The notes beneath the pieces are model-generated. The model was not told the DNA's origin. It was given only the letters and a program-made list of their open reading frames with translations, and searched no databases. A DNA stretch of 64,000 nt from Neomesorhizobium albiziae (GTDB lineage Bacteria; Pseudomonadota; Alphaproteobacteria; Rhizobiales; Rhizobiaceae), in assembly GCF_900114255.1 (NCBI RefSeq), contig NZ_FOSL01000013.1, forward strand, positions 79,279 to 143,278. Reading direction: 5' to 3'. Below are positions 23,680 through 31,417 of this stretch, one piece after another. The position numbers and the translations under genes are program-made. Numbering within the stretch: position 1 is the first letter of the stretch; every line of letters starts with the position of its first letter.

Positions 23680-24279
23680 ATGCGCATTTTCTCTCAATTC
23701 GCACTACGTGCTGCACAAACTCTCGCATTCCTACTGCTGCTGGTCACGCTTGCACCCCCAGTCAGCTCACAGACCACCGCGCCCAACGACACGATCCAAA
23801 TCATTGCTCAGATGCAGAAGGTGATCAGTCAAACATACAAACTGGAAAGTGCCGGCGAAGGGATCATGCATCTAGAAACTCTTGCGCTGCTCGCAGCCTA
23901 CGGTGGCTGGACACGTTACGAGGGCGAAGCCGCCACGGGAGGCATACAGCCGAACGAAAACTACAACATCGTCAAGTTCATCGGGCGAATAAAGCCGGAC
24001 CTGGCCAACGCGAAGAAAGCAATAGAGCGAAACAAAAGCGCGACCGAGGAAGAACTGAAACGATTCTCGGATATCCTCGCCAACGTCGAGAAATCATCCA
24101 CGGTAGCAATTGAAGTGCATGACCTGCTTGAAGAGGGCAAGATCGACGAAGCCAACGCACTCTATCGCGACAAATCGATCCCTTTGATACAGTCGATAAA
24201 TGCGGATTCATATACATTGATTTCAGGCTTGGAGAAGAAGATTGACAAAGCTGCGCTTCATGCCCGTCTCGCCAAGTAG
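23680..24279 (+). CDS. Exported helical protein of unknown function
   Basis: This 199-residue protein has a signal peptide (MRIFSQFALRAAQTLAFLLLLVTL, cleavage after VSS or SSQ) and a helical mature domain: QMQKVISQTYKLESAGEGIMHLE ... DLANAKKAIERNKSATEEELKRFSDILANVEKSSTVAIEVHDLLEEGKIDEA. The pattern recalls periplasmic four-helix bundle sensor domains, but no membrane anchor follows. GGGGAGG sets the start at 23680. Possibly a periplasmic lysogenic-conversion factor; family not recognised. Confidence 0.65.
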   Translation: MRIFSQFALRAAQTLAFLLLLVTLAPPVSSQTTAPNDTIQIIAQMQKVISQTYKLESAGEGIMHLETLALLAAYGGWTRYEGEAATGGIQPNENYNIVKFIGRIKPDLANAKKAIERNKSATEEELKRFSDILANVEKSSTVAIEVHDLLEEGKIDEANALYRDKSIPLIQSINADSYTLISGLEKKIDKAALHARLAK

Positions 24280-24543
24280 GACGATGGTCACGCGTCGGCA
24301 GTGTGGTGCGGGGGTTTTCGCCACTGACGGCAGCGGTATTCACTGGCTTCGACGGGATTGGGCGGATACAGAGTGCGTGGCGGTCGCTAGCCGAAGTACA
24401 GGCCAACGAGCATCAAGCCTCCATGAGCGAAAAGGTGGGAACCAATAACCCGCACCCATGTGTTGCGGGACGGTGCGGCACCCCATTGCGTTGCTCCGCC
24501 TCGGAGGCTGATAAGCAGGAGCCGCCCGGGCAGGGGAAAGTAA

Positions 24544-24804
24544 ATGGTGTCAGCCAGCATGAATATCGTCGAAATCTTTGTCGCCAATCTTCGCGCCGTT
24601 CGCCGCGCAAGAGGGGTCTCTCAGGTCGATCTGGCCAATTCGGCTGGTTTGAGCATGAGATATGTCGGACTGCTTGAACGCGGCGAAAAGTCGCCAACGC
24701 TTACGACCGTAGCGGCGATTGCCGACGCCTTGTCCGTTGAGCCTGCTGAATTGATCTCGGGGCCCATCCCCCTTGATCGAGTGGTCAAGCTGGCGTCCGG
24801 CTGA
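24544..24804 (+). CDS. XRE-family HTH regulator
   Basis: This 86-residue Cro/CI-type repressor consists of a single HTH: NLRAVRRARGVSQVDLANSAGLSMRYVGLLERGEKSPTLTTVAAIADALSVEPAEL. Start at 24544 (GGGGAAAGTAA upstream); ATG 24559 is also possible. No dimerisation or cleavage domain is present. It is one of three XRE-like regulators on the element and a candidate control gene. Confidence 0.85.
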   Translation: MVSASMNIVEIFVANLRAVRRARGVSQVDLANSAGLSMRYVGLLERGEKSPTLTTVAAIADALSVEPAELISGPIPLDRVVKLASG

Positions 24805-24829
24805 GTGCGGCGTCTTGGGCGAAGGGCCG

Positions 24830-25066
24830 TCAATCGTCTCGGCTGGGGATTGGTTTTCCTTGTCTACCCTTCGGCGACTTCATGAACGCGTCAGCCTTGC
24901 CCTTGGCAACGAGTTCGATGAAGGAGCTATTTTCCCGTAGAGTGTATCGCAGGCCTGACCCTGCCAGTTCCACGGTCACCGTGCCATCGCCCGCCGCGTC
25001 GAGTAGGCGCACCACTCCCCGCAGCGCCACCTCATCCCCGATGTCGAACCGTCTTTTCCCTGCCAT
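24830..25066 (-). CDS. Small hypothetical protein
   Basis: A 78-residue product, MAGKRRFDIGDEVALRGVVRLLDAAGDGTVTVELAGSG, an SH3-like/KOW-like small beta barrel by pattern. The C-terminus is basic. It is convergent with the XRE gene, with 25 bp between stops. The ribosome site is weak (TTGGGG at distance). Confidence 0.5.
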   Translation of the reverse strand: MAGKRRFDIGDEVALRGVVRLLDAAGDGTVTVELAGSGLRYTLRENSSFIELVAKGKADAFMKSPKGRQGKPIPSRDD

Positions 25067-25380
25067 GGATAAAACCCCAAGCTTCTCCCGCTCCGTGAAT
25101 CATGGGGCGAGGTTCGACGTTGGCAAGAGTGTTCTTTGCCACAGAAAGGCATGCTGGAAGCGCGTCAGCCGTCTCCCGCTGTCCCTACAGCCGCCCGATG
25201 CGGAAACGCTTCCAGCCGGCTTCTCTGAGTCATCCCGTGAGTGAATCCTCGCTGATTTTTGTCCGTTAACAGCAATAGCGAGGAAAAGAGGCATAAAGGT
25301 AAAGTTTTATCGATTTTGATCGTTGGAACCGCTTCCATGAACTCGCGGGGGGTAACCGTGAAACATGGAAGGACTAGCAA
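25067..25380. other. Intergenic with a 10-bp inverted repeat
   Basis: No gene is supported here. GCTGGAAGCG (25153-25162) is inverted at 25207-25216 with a 44-nt loop. The part after 25250 is AT-richer and may hold the promoter of the gene at 25381. Confidence 0.35.
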
Positions 25381-25932
25381 ATGCATGGCACACTTCCCCC
25401 TGTTCGCCGAGCAAGGATCGTTCGGCGCGATAACACATGGACCTTCAACGAAAGCGAGATACTGAAAGAACATTGGCCAGATGTTTCGTTGCTGAGGAAA
25501 CGTCTGCCTCATCGTTCGGAAAAAGCAATTCACTGGATGGCAAAACGGTGTGGTCTCATCTCTCCAAAAGAGCAGCACATATGGACCGCGGCCGAACATT
25601 CGAAACTGCGGCGCTTTGCTGGCGAGGGCATGACCCGGAAAGCTATTGCCGCCGAACTCGGGGTCACGCCAGAACAGGTCGCCAGTCGGCTTCTGTACAC
25701 AAGGATCAATATAGCGAAGCAGCCGCCGAAGTTGCTTGGTGATCCTTTGGTCGATGCGATTCGGCGGCGGGCATTCGATATGAGGATGACTATGGCGGAA
25801 CTGGATCGATCTCTTGGTCGCAGGAAAACCTTTCAGAGTTGCTTTGCCGGAAAGCGAGTAAGCCCCGCGCACATCATGCATGCAGTCAGCGCGCTTGGTG
25901 GAAAGATGGTCATCGAATGGGAAGCGGAATGA
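25381..25932 (+). CDS. Tandem SANT/Myb-like DNA-binding protein
   Basis: This 183-residue protein has two SANT/Myb-like helix-turn-helix units: WTFNESEILKEHWPDVSLLRKRLPHRSEKAIHWMAKRCGL and IWTAAEHSKLRRFAGEGMTRKAIAAELGVTPEQVASRLL. Each begins with a conserved Trp. A C-terminal segment of about 70 residues (LVDAIRRRAFDMRMTMAELDRSLGRR) follows and looks like a third HTH. It is probably a transcription factor or DNA-end-binding protein (terminase-small-subunit-like is an alternative). GGAAGGA lies upstream. Coupled by ATGA to the next ORF. Confidence 0.6.
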   Translation: MHGTLPPVRRARIVRRDNTWTFNESEILKEHWPDVSLLRKRLPHRSEKAIHWMAKRCGLISPKEQHIWTAAEHSKLRRFAGEGMTRKAIAAELGVTPEQVASRLLYTRINIAKQPPKLLGDPLVDAIRRRAFDMRMTMAELDRSLGRRKTFQSCFAGKRVSPAHIMHAVSALGGKMVIEWEAE

Positions 25933-26081
25933 GAATTGAAAGCAGCCTTGTCTCGGATGCGACCGAACATCAAATCGGTATGCTTGACGTTGATGGAGGC
26001 GCAGATTTTGGACCCGAACCGACCGTCCTTTCATTTGTCTGGGCCGCAATGGCGAAAAAACGTCGGCGTCCCGGCCTCTGA
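25929..26081 (+). CDS. Possible small coupled ORF
   Basis: A 50-codon ORF, MRIESSLVSDATEHQIGMLDVDGGADFG, whose start overlaps the upstream stop (ATGA) with GGAAGCGGA before it. It has no recognisable domain. The coupling is the only support. Confidence 0.35.
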   Translation: MRIESSLVSDATEHQIGMLDVDGGADFGPEPTVLSFVWAAMAKKRRRPGL

Positions 26082-26259
26082 TGGTGCGCCCCCTCCACCT
26101 CGGAGAGGGCGCTTATATCACGAGGGCTTTGCCGATCATTTCAATGGCGGCTGTGCATAATGCACACCGGCACCCGATCATTAGTGGCGTTCAGTTCCTC
26201 GGGCCCCCCTCCCTTTTGATCAGCCAGGGCGCATCAACCGGCAAGCGGCTGAGAACCCG

Positions 26260-27024
26260 TTATTTCGCAAAGGCAATATTCACGATCTGCGCCTCTGTGA
26301 GATTGAGCTGCTCGCTCGCCAGCTTAAAGTCATCGTCAGCCTCGCTCAGGAACCGAAGGTCCTCTTTGAGGCAACTCTTCGGTTCATATTGCTTGAGCTT
26401 CACCAGAACGATCGGGGCAACAGTCGGCTGGAAGAACATCAGACTTTCGCTCTGGGTCTGAATAGCACCCCGCATGGTGCCGTCCGCCTCCCTCATCTTT
26501 GTGAGAGTGGCCAGGCGAACGGATCCCTCGTAGACCGTCAGAAGGTGGATAAGTCCTGTGTACGAGCTCATGTAGACCGTGCCCTCATGGGCACGCGCAC
26601 CATATTCGCGCTCGCTATCTATCTGATAATAGTCCGCAAACCTAAAATGGTCTGAAGTGTCGTCCCACTGGATACGATAGATCGATTTGTAGATCGAGCC
26701 AGGTCGCGTGAAACTGCGCCGATACGCGCTGAAGAAACCTTCATAGTTTCGGTGCGTATGGCGAAGATAACCGCCGAAAACATCGTCGGCGACATCCACG
26801 TCGCCGAGAGTGTTTTCAAGCTGTGGTTCGACATCGAGAGCGTTGCTTACATCTACAAGAGTTTGGTCACGTATCGGCTCGCCAGAGAGTAGGTTGCGAA
26901 TCGTTTTCTCGTCATATCCAGTTTTTTCGGCCAGATAAACTCGAGTCCATCCTTTATTCCTAAGGGCTCGTTGAAGGCTTTTTGCACGCTCAATTCTGAA
27001 CTCTAGGTCCGACCCGCGAGACAT
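26260..27024 (-). CDS. XRE-like regulator with C-terminal sensor domain
   Basis: This 254-residue protein has an N-terminal HTH (LRNKGWTRVYLAEKTGYDEKTIRNLLSGEPIRDQTLVDVSNAL) and a ~150-residue beta-rich domain (GGYLRHTHRNYEGFFSAYRRSF ... YKSIYRIQWDD ... MSSYTGLIHLLTVYEG ... RGAIQTQSESLMFFQPTVAPIVLVKL). The second part may sense a ligand. GGAGGGAGG precedes the ATG. Operator-like repeats lie between this gene and the divergent secreted-protein gene, so it is probably a local repressor. Confidence 0.75.
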   Translation of the reverse strand: MSRGSDLEFRIERAKSLQRALRNKGWTRVYLAEKTGYDEKTIRNLLSGEPIRDQTLVDVSNALDVEPQLENTLGDVDVADDVFGGYLRHTHRNYEGFFSAYRRSFTRPGSIYKSIYRIQWDDTSDHFRFADYYQIDSEREYGARAHEGTVYMSSYTGLIHLLTVYEGSVRLATLTKMREADGTMRGAIQTQSESLMFFQPTVAPIVLVKLKQYEPKSCLKEDLRFLSEADDDFKLASEQLNLTEAQIVNIAFAK

Positions 27025-27040
27025 AACCTCCCTCCGTTAA

Positions 27041-27101
27041 TTCGGAAGTAAAATTGCTGGTATTTCCCGGTTTGGCAAGCACGCTTCCGGGTACTTCCGA
27101 A
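27041..27101. promoter_or_regulatory. Operator-like inverted repeats upstream of the XRE gene
   Basis: TTCGGAAGTA (27041-27050) is inverted as TACTTCCGAA (27092-27101), and related TATTTCC and CTTCCGGGTA half-sites lie between. The cluster is 17-77 bp upstream of the XRE-sensor gene. GAGACC-AA-GGTCTC at 27220-27233 is a further palindrome ahead of the divergent gene. Confidence 0.5.
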
Positions 27102-27258
27102 AGCTCCTCAAAGAAGTGGTCACACGGAGCTTTGCCTGCTTCTCGCTTCCGCTTGAGGGCCTATTCGGAATGGTTAATGGCGATTAACTTTTGATCATCC
27201 CGCTACCAACGGGGCCAACGAGACCAAGGTCTCACAACCAAAACGTGGAGGAATGATC

Positions 27259-27690
27259 ATGAACCGCAAGGCCCTTTTCATCGCTGCTGCGATGCTTTCT
27301 ACCGCCTCGGCAACCGAGGCTTTTGCAGACTGCTCCTCGGGCTTTATTGCTAATGTTCTGTGCGAGACGGGCGTCATCAATCAGGAGACGGCTAACGGCC
27401 TGGATGGCATCCATGCTGGCATGGGCCGGCCCATTGAGACGCAGATCCTGCCGGGGGTCGCCGATGCATTTTATCCGGGGTCCGGGAATGCTCTCAGGGC
27501 GTGGGACCAGATGAACCGCGGTGGCGGCTTCGGTGGCGGTATCCCGACCCCGAACGGCGGCGGCCACCGCCAGGCGCAGTTCGGCAATTTCTGCTTCACC
27601 GCGCTCGGTCGTGCTGGCCCCGGCCACGCTCAGCCGGTTGGCTCGTTCTGCACCGACAATTACGGATATCCCGGGACGATCGGGATGTAA
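27259..27690 (+). CDS. Secreted Gly-rich protein
   Basis: This 143-residue protein has a signal peptide (MNRKALFIAAAMLSTASATEAFA, cleavage before DC). The mature part carries four Cys, a Gly-rich loop (MNRGGGFGGGIPTPNGGG) and FGNFCFTALGRAGPGHAQPVGSFC. GGAGG is 7 nt before the ATG at 27259; an ATG at 27253 overlaps the spacing. A terminator follows. It resembles small periplasmic proteins on rhizobial prophages; function unknown. Confidence 0.65.
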   Translation: MNRKALFIAAAMLSTASATEAFADCSSGFIANVLCETGVINQETANGLDGIHAGMGRPIETQILPGVADAFYPGSGNALRAWDQMNRGGGFGGGIPTPNGGGHRQAQFGNFCFTALGRAGPGHAQPVGSFCTDNYGYPGTIGM

Positions 27691-27736
27691 TCTTGATGGA
27701 AAGAAGGTGCCCTCATGGCCCCTTCACCGATTGGAT

Positions 27737-27798
27737 ATCTGCCCCTTCTAGGCCAGGCTGCACCCTTGGCCCCAGGAGGGGCAGATCTCGTGTTTTTT
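27737..27798 (+). terminator. Intrinsic terminator of the secreted-protein gene
   Basis: ATCTGCCCCT (27737-27746) pairs with AGGGGCAGAT (27777-27786), with an inner GGCC pairing, followed by TCGTGTTTTTT. It is 47 bp after the stop. Confidence 0.65.
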
Positions 27799-27888
27799 CC
27801 GGGGTCTTCCGCCCATGTCCAAGCTGCAAGCTAAAAGACGGAAGGCGAGGACTCCACGCCTCGTTGGTAGCCCCGGAACCCCTGCTTC

Positions 27889-28173
27889 TCAGTCGTCGTT
27901 CGAGGCGTTCAGTTCCTCGGGCGGCTTTCCGCTTTCATAGTCGCGCGTCTTGAGTCGAACTCCAGCGCCGCCACCGTTTCGATTGATAAACTCAATCCCT
28001 GCGACGTTCAGTGCAGCCTCCAGAGCGCGGATTGTTGCCCCATGCCCGGAGAGTTCCCCGACCATTGCCTCCAATCGTTTGATGGTCGGTACGGAAACGC
28101 CAGACTTTTCGGCAAGGTCAGCCTGAGACCATCTCAACAGTGCCCGGCCGCCTCTCAGATGTTCTGCGTCCAT
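27889..28173 (-). CDS. XRE-family HTH regulator
   Basis: This 94-residue protein has HTH LRGGRALLRWSQADLAEKSGVSVPTIKRLEAMVGELSGHGATIRALEAALNVAGIEF. This is the short rhizobial XRE type whose HTH is followed by an AGIEFI strand. AAAGGA lies upstream. It is divergent from the small-gene operon at 28278-29393, with TTTGATCC repeats between, so it probably represses both. Confidence 0.85.
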   Translation of the reverse strand: MDAEHLRGGRALLRWSQADLAEKSGVSVPTIKRLEAMVGELSGHGATIRALEAALNVAGIEFINRNGGGAGVRLKTRDYESGKPPEELNASNDD

Positions 28174-28177
28174 AAAA

Positions 28178-28258
28178 TTTGATCCTTTTTTGATAATTTG
28201 ATCCGATAAGGATTGATTTACGATCCCATATAGATTAAATAATCCCTAACGGATCAAA
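28178..28258. promoter_or_regulatory. TTTGATCC operator array
   Basis: TTTGATCC at 28178-28185 and 28197-28204 (19-bp spacing), a variant TTTGATAA between them, and the inverted GGATCAAA at 28251-28258. It lies in the 104-bp gap between the XRE gene and the divergent operon and covers the likely promoters of both. Confidence 0.6.
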
Positions 28259-28277
28259 ACGCAAGGGAAGGGCAATC

Positions 28278-28538
28278 ATGTTCGACAGGTCTGAAATCAT
28301 GAAAGCCGCTTGGGCTCTTTGGAGTGCCCACTACGACGCCCATCCAAACCTGGCTCGGGAGTTCGAAATCGAAGAGTTTGGCTTCTATCTGTCAGTCGCC
28401 TGGCGAAACGCACGTGATGCAGCAATGACTGGGACGGCAAAACGCAGGGCCTCGATCAGCCGCGAAATCGATCAGCGGGTCGATATCGAACGGCGGCGGC
28501 GCGAGCTAGACGCCGAACTCGCATCCATTGCCGGCTAA
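28278..28538 (+). CDS. Conserved small hypothetical protein
   Basis: An 86-residue helical protein (MFDRSEIMKAAWALWSAHY ... FGFYLSVAWRNARDAAMTG ... IERRRRELDAELASIAG). The combination AWxxWR/SxH...FxxxLSxAWRxAR is, from memory, common in Rhizobiales mobile elements; its role is unknown. GGGAAGGGC precedes the ATG. First gene of a four-gene operon under the divergent XRE regulator. Confidence 0.65.
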   Translation: MFDRSEIMKAAWALWSAHYDAHPNLAREFEIEEFGFYLSVAWRNARDAAMTGTAKRRASISREIDQRVDIERRRRELDAELASIAG

Positions 28539-28573
28539 AAAAACAGAGCGCTAACACCAACGGGAGAATGAAA

Positions 28574-28876
28574 ATGCCGAACACTGCTGTTCGGGCGGCC
28601 GCCGAAGGTTTGCCCGCCAAAAAACCGCTGACCTATATGGATCTAGAAAGCGCCATGCACGATGCCGTCAACATGGCGGAAGTTGCGTGCGAAATAATCG
28701 AACGCACACAGTGCGCGGGCAACAGGACGACTAACGGCTACCGCCTTGCCGATAGCGAAATGCATATGCTCACATTCGTGATTTATCACACACTCGAACT
28801 CGCGAACGCCCTCAAGGCGAAGTTTAACGCGATCCATGAAAGCAACGGCGGCGAGCCGGAAGGCGGTGCAGCATGA
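28574..28876 (+). CDS. Hypothetical protein
   Basis: A 100-residue helical protein (LTYMDLESAMHDAVNMAEVACEIIERTQ ... EMHMLTFVIYHTLELANALKAKFNAIHE). GGGAG is 7 nt before the ATG at 28574; the ATG at 28568 is too close. It overlaps the next gene by 4 nt. Its pattern (DxxxMAxVACEIIE ... HTLELANALK) is shared loosely with the following gene, suggesting related helical hairpins. Confidence 0.6.
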   Translation: MPNTAVRAAAEGLPAKKPLTYMDLESAMHDAVNMAEVACEIIERTQCAGNRTTNGYRLADSEMHMLTFVIYHTLELANALKAKFNAIHESNGGEPEGGAA

Positions 28877-29112
28877 GCGCCGCCACCAAAAGCGTCAGCG
28901 CCGCCGACGTTGATAGAGCATACCACCTGAGTGCGCTCCTGGGCGTGTGCGAATATGCCTGCCGAATGCTGGAGCACGTAGGTGACAACTACCGCCAGGG
29001 GCTCCAAAGCAATATCGCCTCCACACTCGAACTCGCCGGGAAGATGGCGGGTGAGGGCATCGAAATCCTCGAAACGATGGAACAAGCACAGAAGAAGGGA
29101 CCGGGGGCATGA
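28873..29112 (+). CDS. Hypothetical protein
   Basis: A 79-residue helical protein (VDRAYHLSALLGVCEYACRMLEHVGDNYRQ ... ASTLELAGKMAGEGIEILETMEQA). Starts and stops overlap neighbours by 4 nt (ATGA). It may be a distant relative of the upstream protein. No known domain. Confidence 0.6.
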   Translation: MSAATKSVSAADVDRAYHLSALLGVCEYACRMLEHVGDNYRQGLQSNIASTLELAGKMAGEGIEILETMEQAQKKGPGA

Positions 29113-29393
29113 CACGCCTGAATGTCATCGAGCCGGCGATTTGTCCGGATACCGTTGTTACAGGCGCGTTGGAGTTGGATAAAGTTGGCGGCAACGTTCG
29201 GCTGGTACTCTATTCGTCACAGCGTTCGCTGCATGACGGCAGTCTGGAACATCTCGTCTGCTCGAAGCTCTTTGGCAGCCGGCGCGACCTCTTGAAGATT
29301 GCTCTCGGCATTGTCCGCGAACTGACAGACAACGCGCCCGCCGAAACTATATCGGCAACGCTGGATTGTCTGGAGGAGGGTTCCCGGCACTGA
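29109..29393 (+). CDS. Hypothetical protein
   Basis: A 94-residue protein (ALELDKVGGNVRLVLYSSQRSLHDGSLEHLVCSKLFGSRRDLLKIALGIVREL). The first half is beta-rich with VRLVLYSSQ, the second helical. It is the last gene of the operon, followed by a strong terminator. Family not recognised. Confidence 0.6.
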   Translation: MTRLNVIEPAICPDTVVTGALELDKVGGNVRLVLYSSQRSLHDGSLEHLVCSKLFGSRRDLLKIALGIVRELTDNAPAETISATLDCLEEGSRH

Positions 29394-29420
29394 GCGATGT
29401 CGCCGAGTTGCGACATGCGG

Positions 29421-29448
29421 CCCGCCAAGGCTAACCTTGGCGGGTTTT
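29421..29448 (+). terminator. Intrinsic terminator of the 28278-29393 operon
   Basis: CCCGCCAAGG (29421-29430) pairs perfectly with CCTTGGCGGG (29435-29444) around CTAA, followed by TTTT. Confidence 0.85.
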
Positions 29449-29473
29449 CGCGTTCGACTCGTCCTTCGGCCCT

Positions 29474-29863
29474 CTATTTGCACCAAACTCCGGGAACGTG
29501 CGGCCATGAAACAGCATGGCCTTCACTCACCAGAACCATTCCAACGTCACGGCCGTCCATAAGACTGATCTGGACCAGCTCACGGCTACCATCGTTTTCA
29601 CCGAGCCATTCGATTGCGTAGCCGGCAGACATCAGTTCCAGCATGCGGTACGTCGCAATCTTGGCGAACTGTGGTTCCTGATCGCACTCTGCATGGGCTG
29701 GGTACTCCGGCGTGTCGATGCCCTTGAGCCGCCATTTGACGCCGCGCTCCCATCCGGTGTCGCCGTCTACGAGACAGGTCACCTTGCGCTCGGCGCGATT
29801 GCCGCCTTTGCAAGTTCGATGGCACTTACTGCTGTCGGCAAGGTCGATAATACCAAAAGGCAA
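29474..29863 (-). CDS. Staphylococcal-nuclease-like (thermonuclease) protein
   Basis: The SNase fold is visible: CLVDGDTGWERGVKWRLKGIDTPE (with the metal-binding Asp and first catalytic Arg region), a helix AKIATYRMLELMSAG, and LVQISLMDGRDVGMVLVSEGHAVSW. The usual second catalytic Arg motif (DxYGR) is replaced by DGSRELV, so activity is uncertain. The only start in frame is a TTG at 29863 without a good ribosome site. The frame continues upstream to a stop, so the 5' end may be damaged. 129 residues, near family size. Confidence 0.7.
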   Translation of the reverse strand: MPFGIIDLADSSKCHRTCKGGNRAERKVTCLVDGDTGWERGVKWRLKGIDTPEYPAHAECDQEPQFAKIATYRMLELMSAGYAIEWLGENDGSRELVQISLMDGRDVGMVLVSEGHAVSWPHVPGVWCK

Positions 29864-29885
29864 AGAACCGACACCCCACGCATAC

Positions 29886-30101
29886 CTAGCCTTGTCCCCG
29901 CATCTTCAGAACTTCGCAGAACTCTCGCACCATGTCAGCTGAGACATTTTCTGGGAAGCAGAGCGGAGCGTAACCGCCGGCACGGCTCCATGCGCTCCGC
30001 TTGCCACAACGGTTGCCCCGCGCGTCGCGATTATAGGGAAGATTGAAGGTGTCTGGTTGCCATTCCTTGACGAGAACTAGCGCGATTAAGGCCGTCGATT
30101 T
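29886..30101 (-). pseudogene. Start-less open frame resembling an exported protein
   Basis: A 71-codon minus-strand frame encodes KSTALIALVLVKEWQPDTFN, later AWSRAGGYAPLCFPENVSADMVREFC and ends at 29886. A stop directly precedes the Lys, and no ATG, GTG or TTG precedes the hydrophobic stretch. It looks like a gene that lost its start, next to the nuclease gene. The remaining 30102-30291 holds only the hairpin at 30253. Confidence 0.35.
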
Positions 30102-30252
30102 TCAGGAACAAACACTTTGTAAACGCATTTCAGTGATTATATCAGCATAGAGGCTCATCCCGTTGGGTGGCTTGCAAACCGCGATTAATCGTGTCATCTA
30201 CTGCTTACTCCGGCGCGTCCCGCTAGCTTTATGAGGATGCGTCGGCATAAAA

Positions 30253-30270
30253 GGGCTCCTGCGGGAGCCC
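30253..30270. terminator. Hairpin upstream of NYN gene
   Basis: GGGCTCC-TGCG-GGAGCCC is a perfect 7-bp stem. On the minus strand it is followed by TTTT. It may close minus-strand transcription or sit in the NYN leader, 21 bp before the start. Confidence 0.45.
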
Positions 30271-30291
30271 TTGCTATTTGTGGGCGGGCAG

Positions 30292-31149
30292 ATGGATCGA
30301 GTGGCAGTTTTTGTAGATGCGGGATACCTTTTTGCTCAGGGCAGCGTAGCACTAACGGGAAGTCAAAAACCCCGCGCCAGCACAGTCCTCGATCCAGCGT
30401 CCGTAATCGCCGCTCTCAAGGAAGTCGCCGCTGAGAAAGCCTCGCACGCTCGCTTGCTGCGAATATACTGGTACGATGGAGCTGTCGGCGGAAGCCGTCC
30501 GACAGCTGACCAAGCTTTGCTTGCGCATCTTGATGACGTGAAGTTGCGACTTGGATTTATCAACAACTCAGGGCAGCAGAAGGGCGTAGACTCTTTAATA
30601 GTCACGGACTTGATCGAGCTTGCCCGCCAAAAATCGATTTGTGATGCCGTTCTGTTATCTGGCGATGAGGATGTGCGAGTGGGGGTGCAAATCGCTCAGA
30701 ATTATGGCGTCAGGGTTCATCTACTGGGAATTCAACCTAGTAGAGGTTCGCAGTCCCATCAGCTTTTGCAGGAGGCGGATACAACGGTAGAGTGGAGCGC
30801 TGCCACCATCGGCACTTTTTTAGCCATGCGTGCTATGGCCGACGAGAGCAAGCATCATCAGTCGAAAGTGGCTATCGCAGCGAATAAGCCTGCGCCGGCC
30901 GCCACGGGGGAGACGGGAACGTCCGCTCTTGAACAGGCTGTTTCCGATTTTGTGCAAGCTTTAGAAGAAACCGATCTAGACGGGATCGTTGCATATTGGG
31001 AAACCGACAGGGGAGTCCCGTCCGACTTTGACCGAAAGCTGCTGCCATGCGGAAGAGAAGCGCTCGGCAGAGACCTTGAGCGTGAAGAAATCCGACAAGT
31101 TCGCAGTCGCTTTCAAATGGAGGTGAAAGCGAGGCTCGCAGCCAGGTAG
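30292..31149 (+). CDS. NYN-domain (PIN-like) putative nuclease
   Basis: This 285-residue protein begins MDRVAVFVDAGYLFAQG. The NYN/LabA fold is indicated by the acidic set Asp9 (VDAGYL), Asp in KGVDSLIVTDLIELA and the cluster LLSGDEDV, followed by YGVRVHLLGI. A linker and a C-terminal helical region (VSDFVQALEETDLDGIV) follow. NYN proteins are mostly RNases; on mobile elements some act in defence or regulation. GGGCGGG precedes the ATG. It lies in the cargo zone near attR. Confidence 0.78.
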   Translation: MDRVAVFVDAGYLFAQGSVALTGSQKPRASTVLDPASVIAALKEVAAEKASHARLLRIYWYDGAVGGSRPTADQALLAHLDDVKLRLGFINNSGQQKGVDSLIVTDLIELARQKSICDAVLLSGDEDVRVGVQIAQNYGVRVHLLGIQPSRGSQSHQLLQEADTTVEWSAATIGTFLAMRAMADESKHHQSKVAIAANKPAPAATGETGTSALEQAVSDFVQALEETDLDGIVAYWETDRGVPSDFDRKLLPCGREALGRDLEREEIRQVRSRFQMEVKARLAAR

Positions 31150-31417
31150 CCGTTCGACTTGCCAACTCACGGTGAATGCTTGCCTTTGGGATAGTGTCCC
31201 ACGCATCGTTGACGCAGCTGTCCTCAGCTTTGAGAAGCTTTTCCAAATCGGCTAGACGATAGATAGCGCAAGGGAGACCCTGCCCAACAGGGCTCTACGG
31301 GTTGCTTGCTGCGGCTGACCAACCAACTTACATTTTTCATGCACTCGACGTTTGCAAACCCAAGGATCGAATTGCTGCGCCGAGATGCCTACGTTTCGGT
31401 CATTGGGAGGACGCCCG

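Noticed and set aside
29516..30046. 176-codon plus-strand frame
   Set aside because: Antisense to the SNase-like gene, which shows real family motifs.
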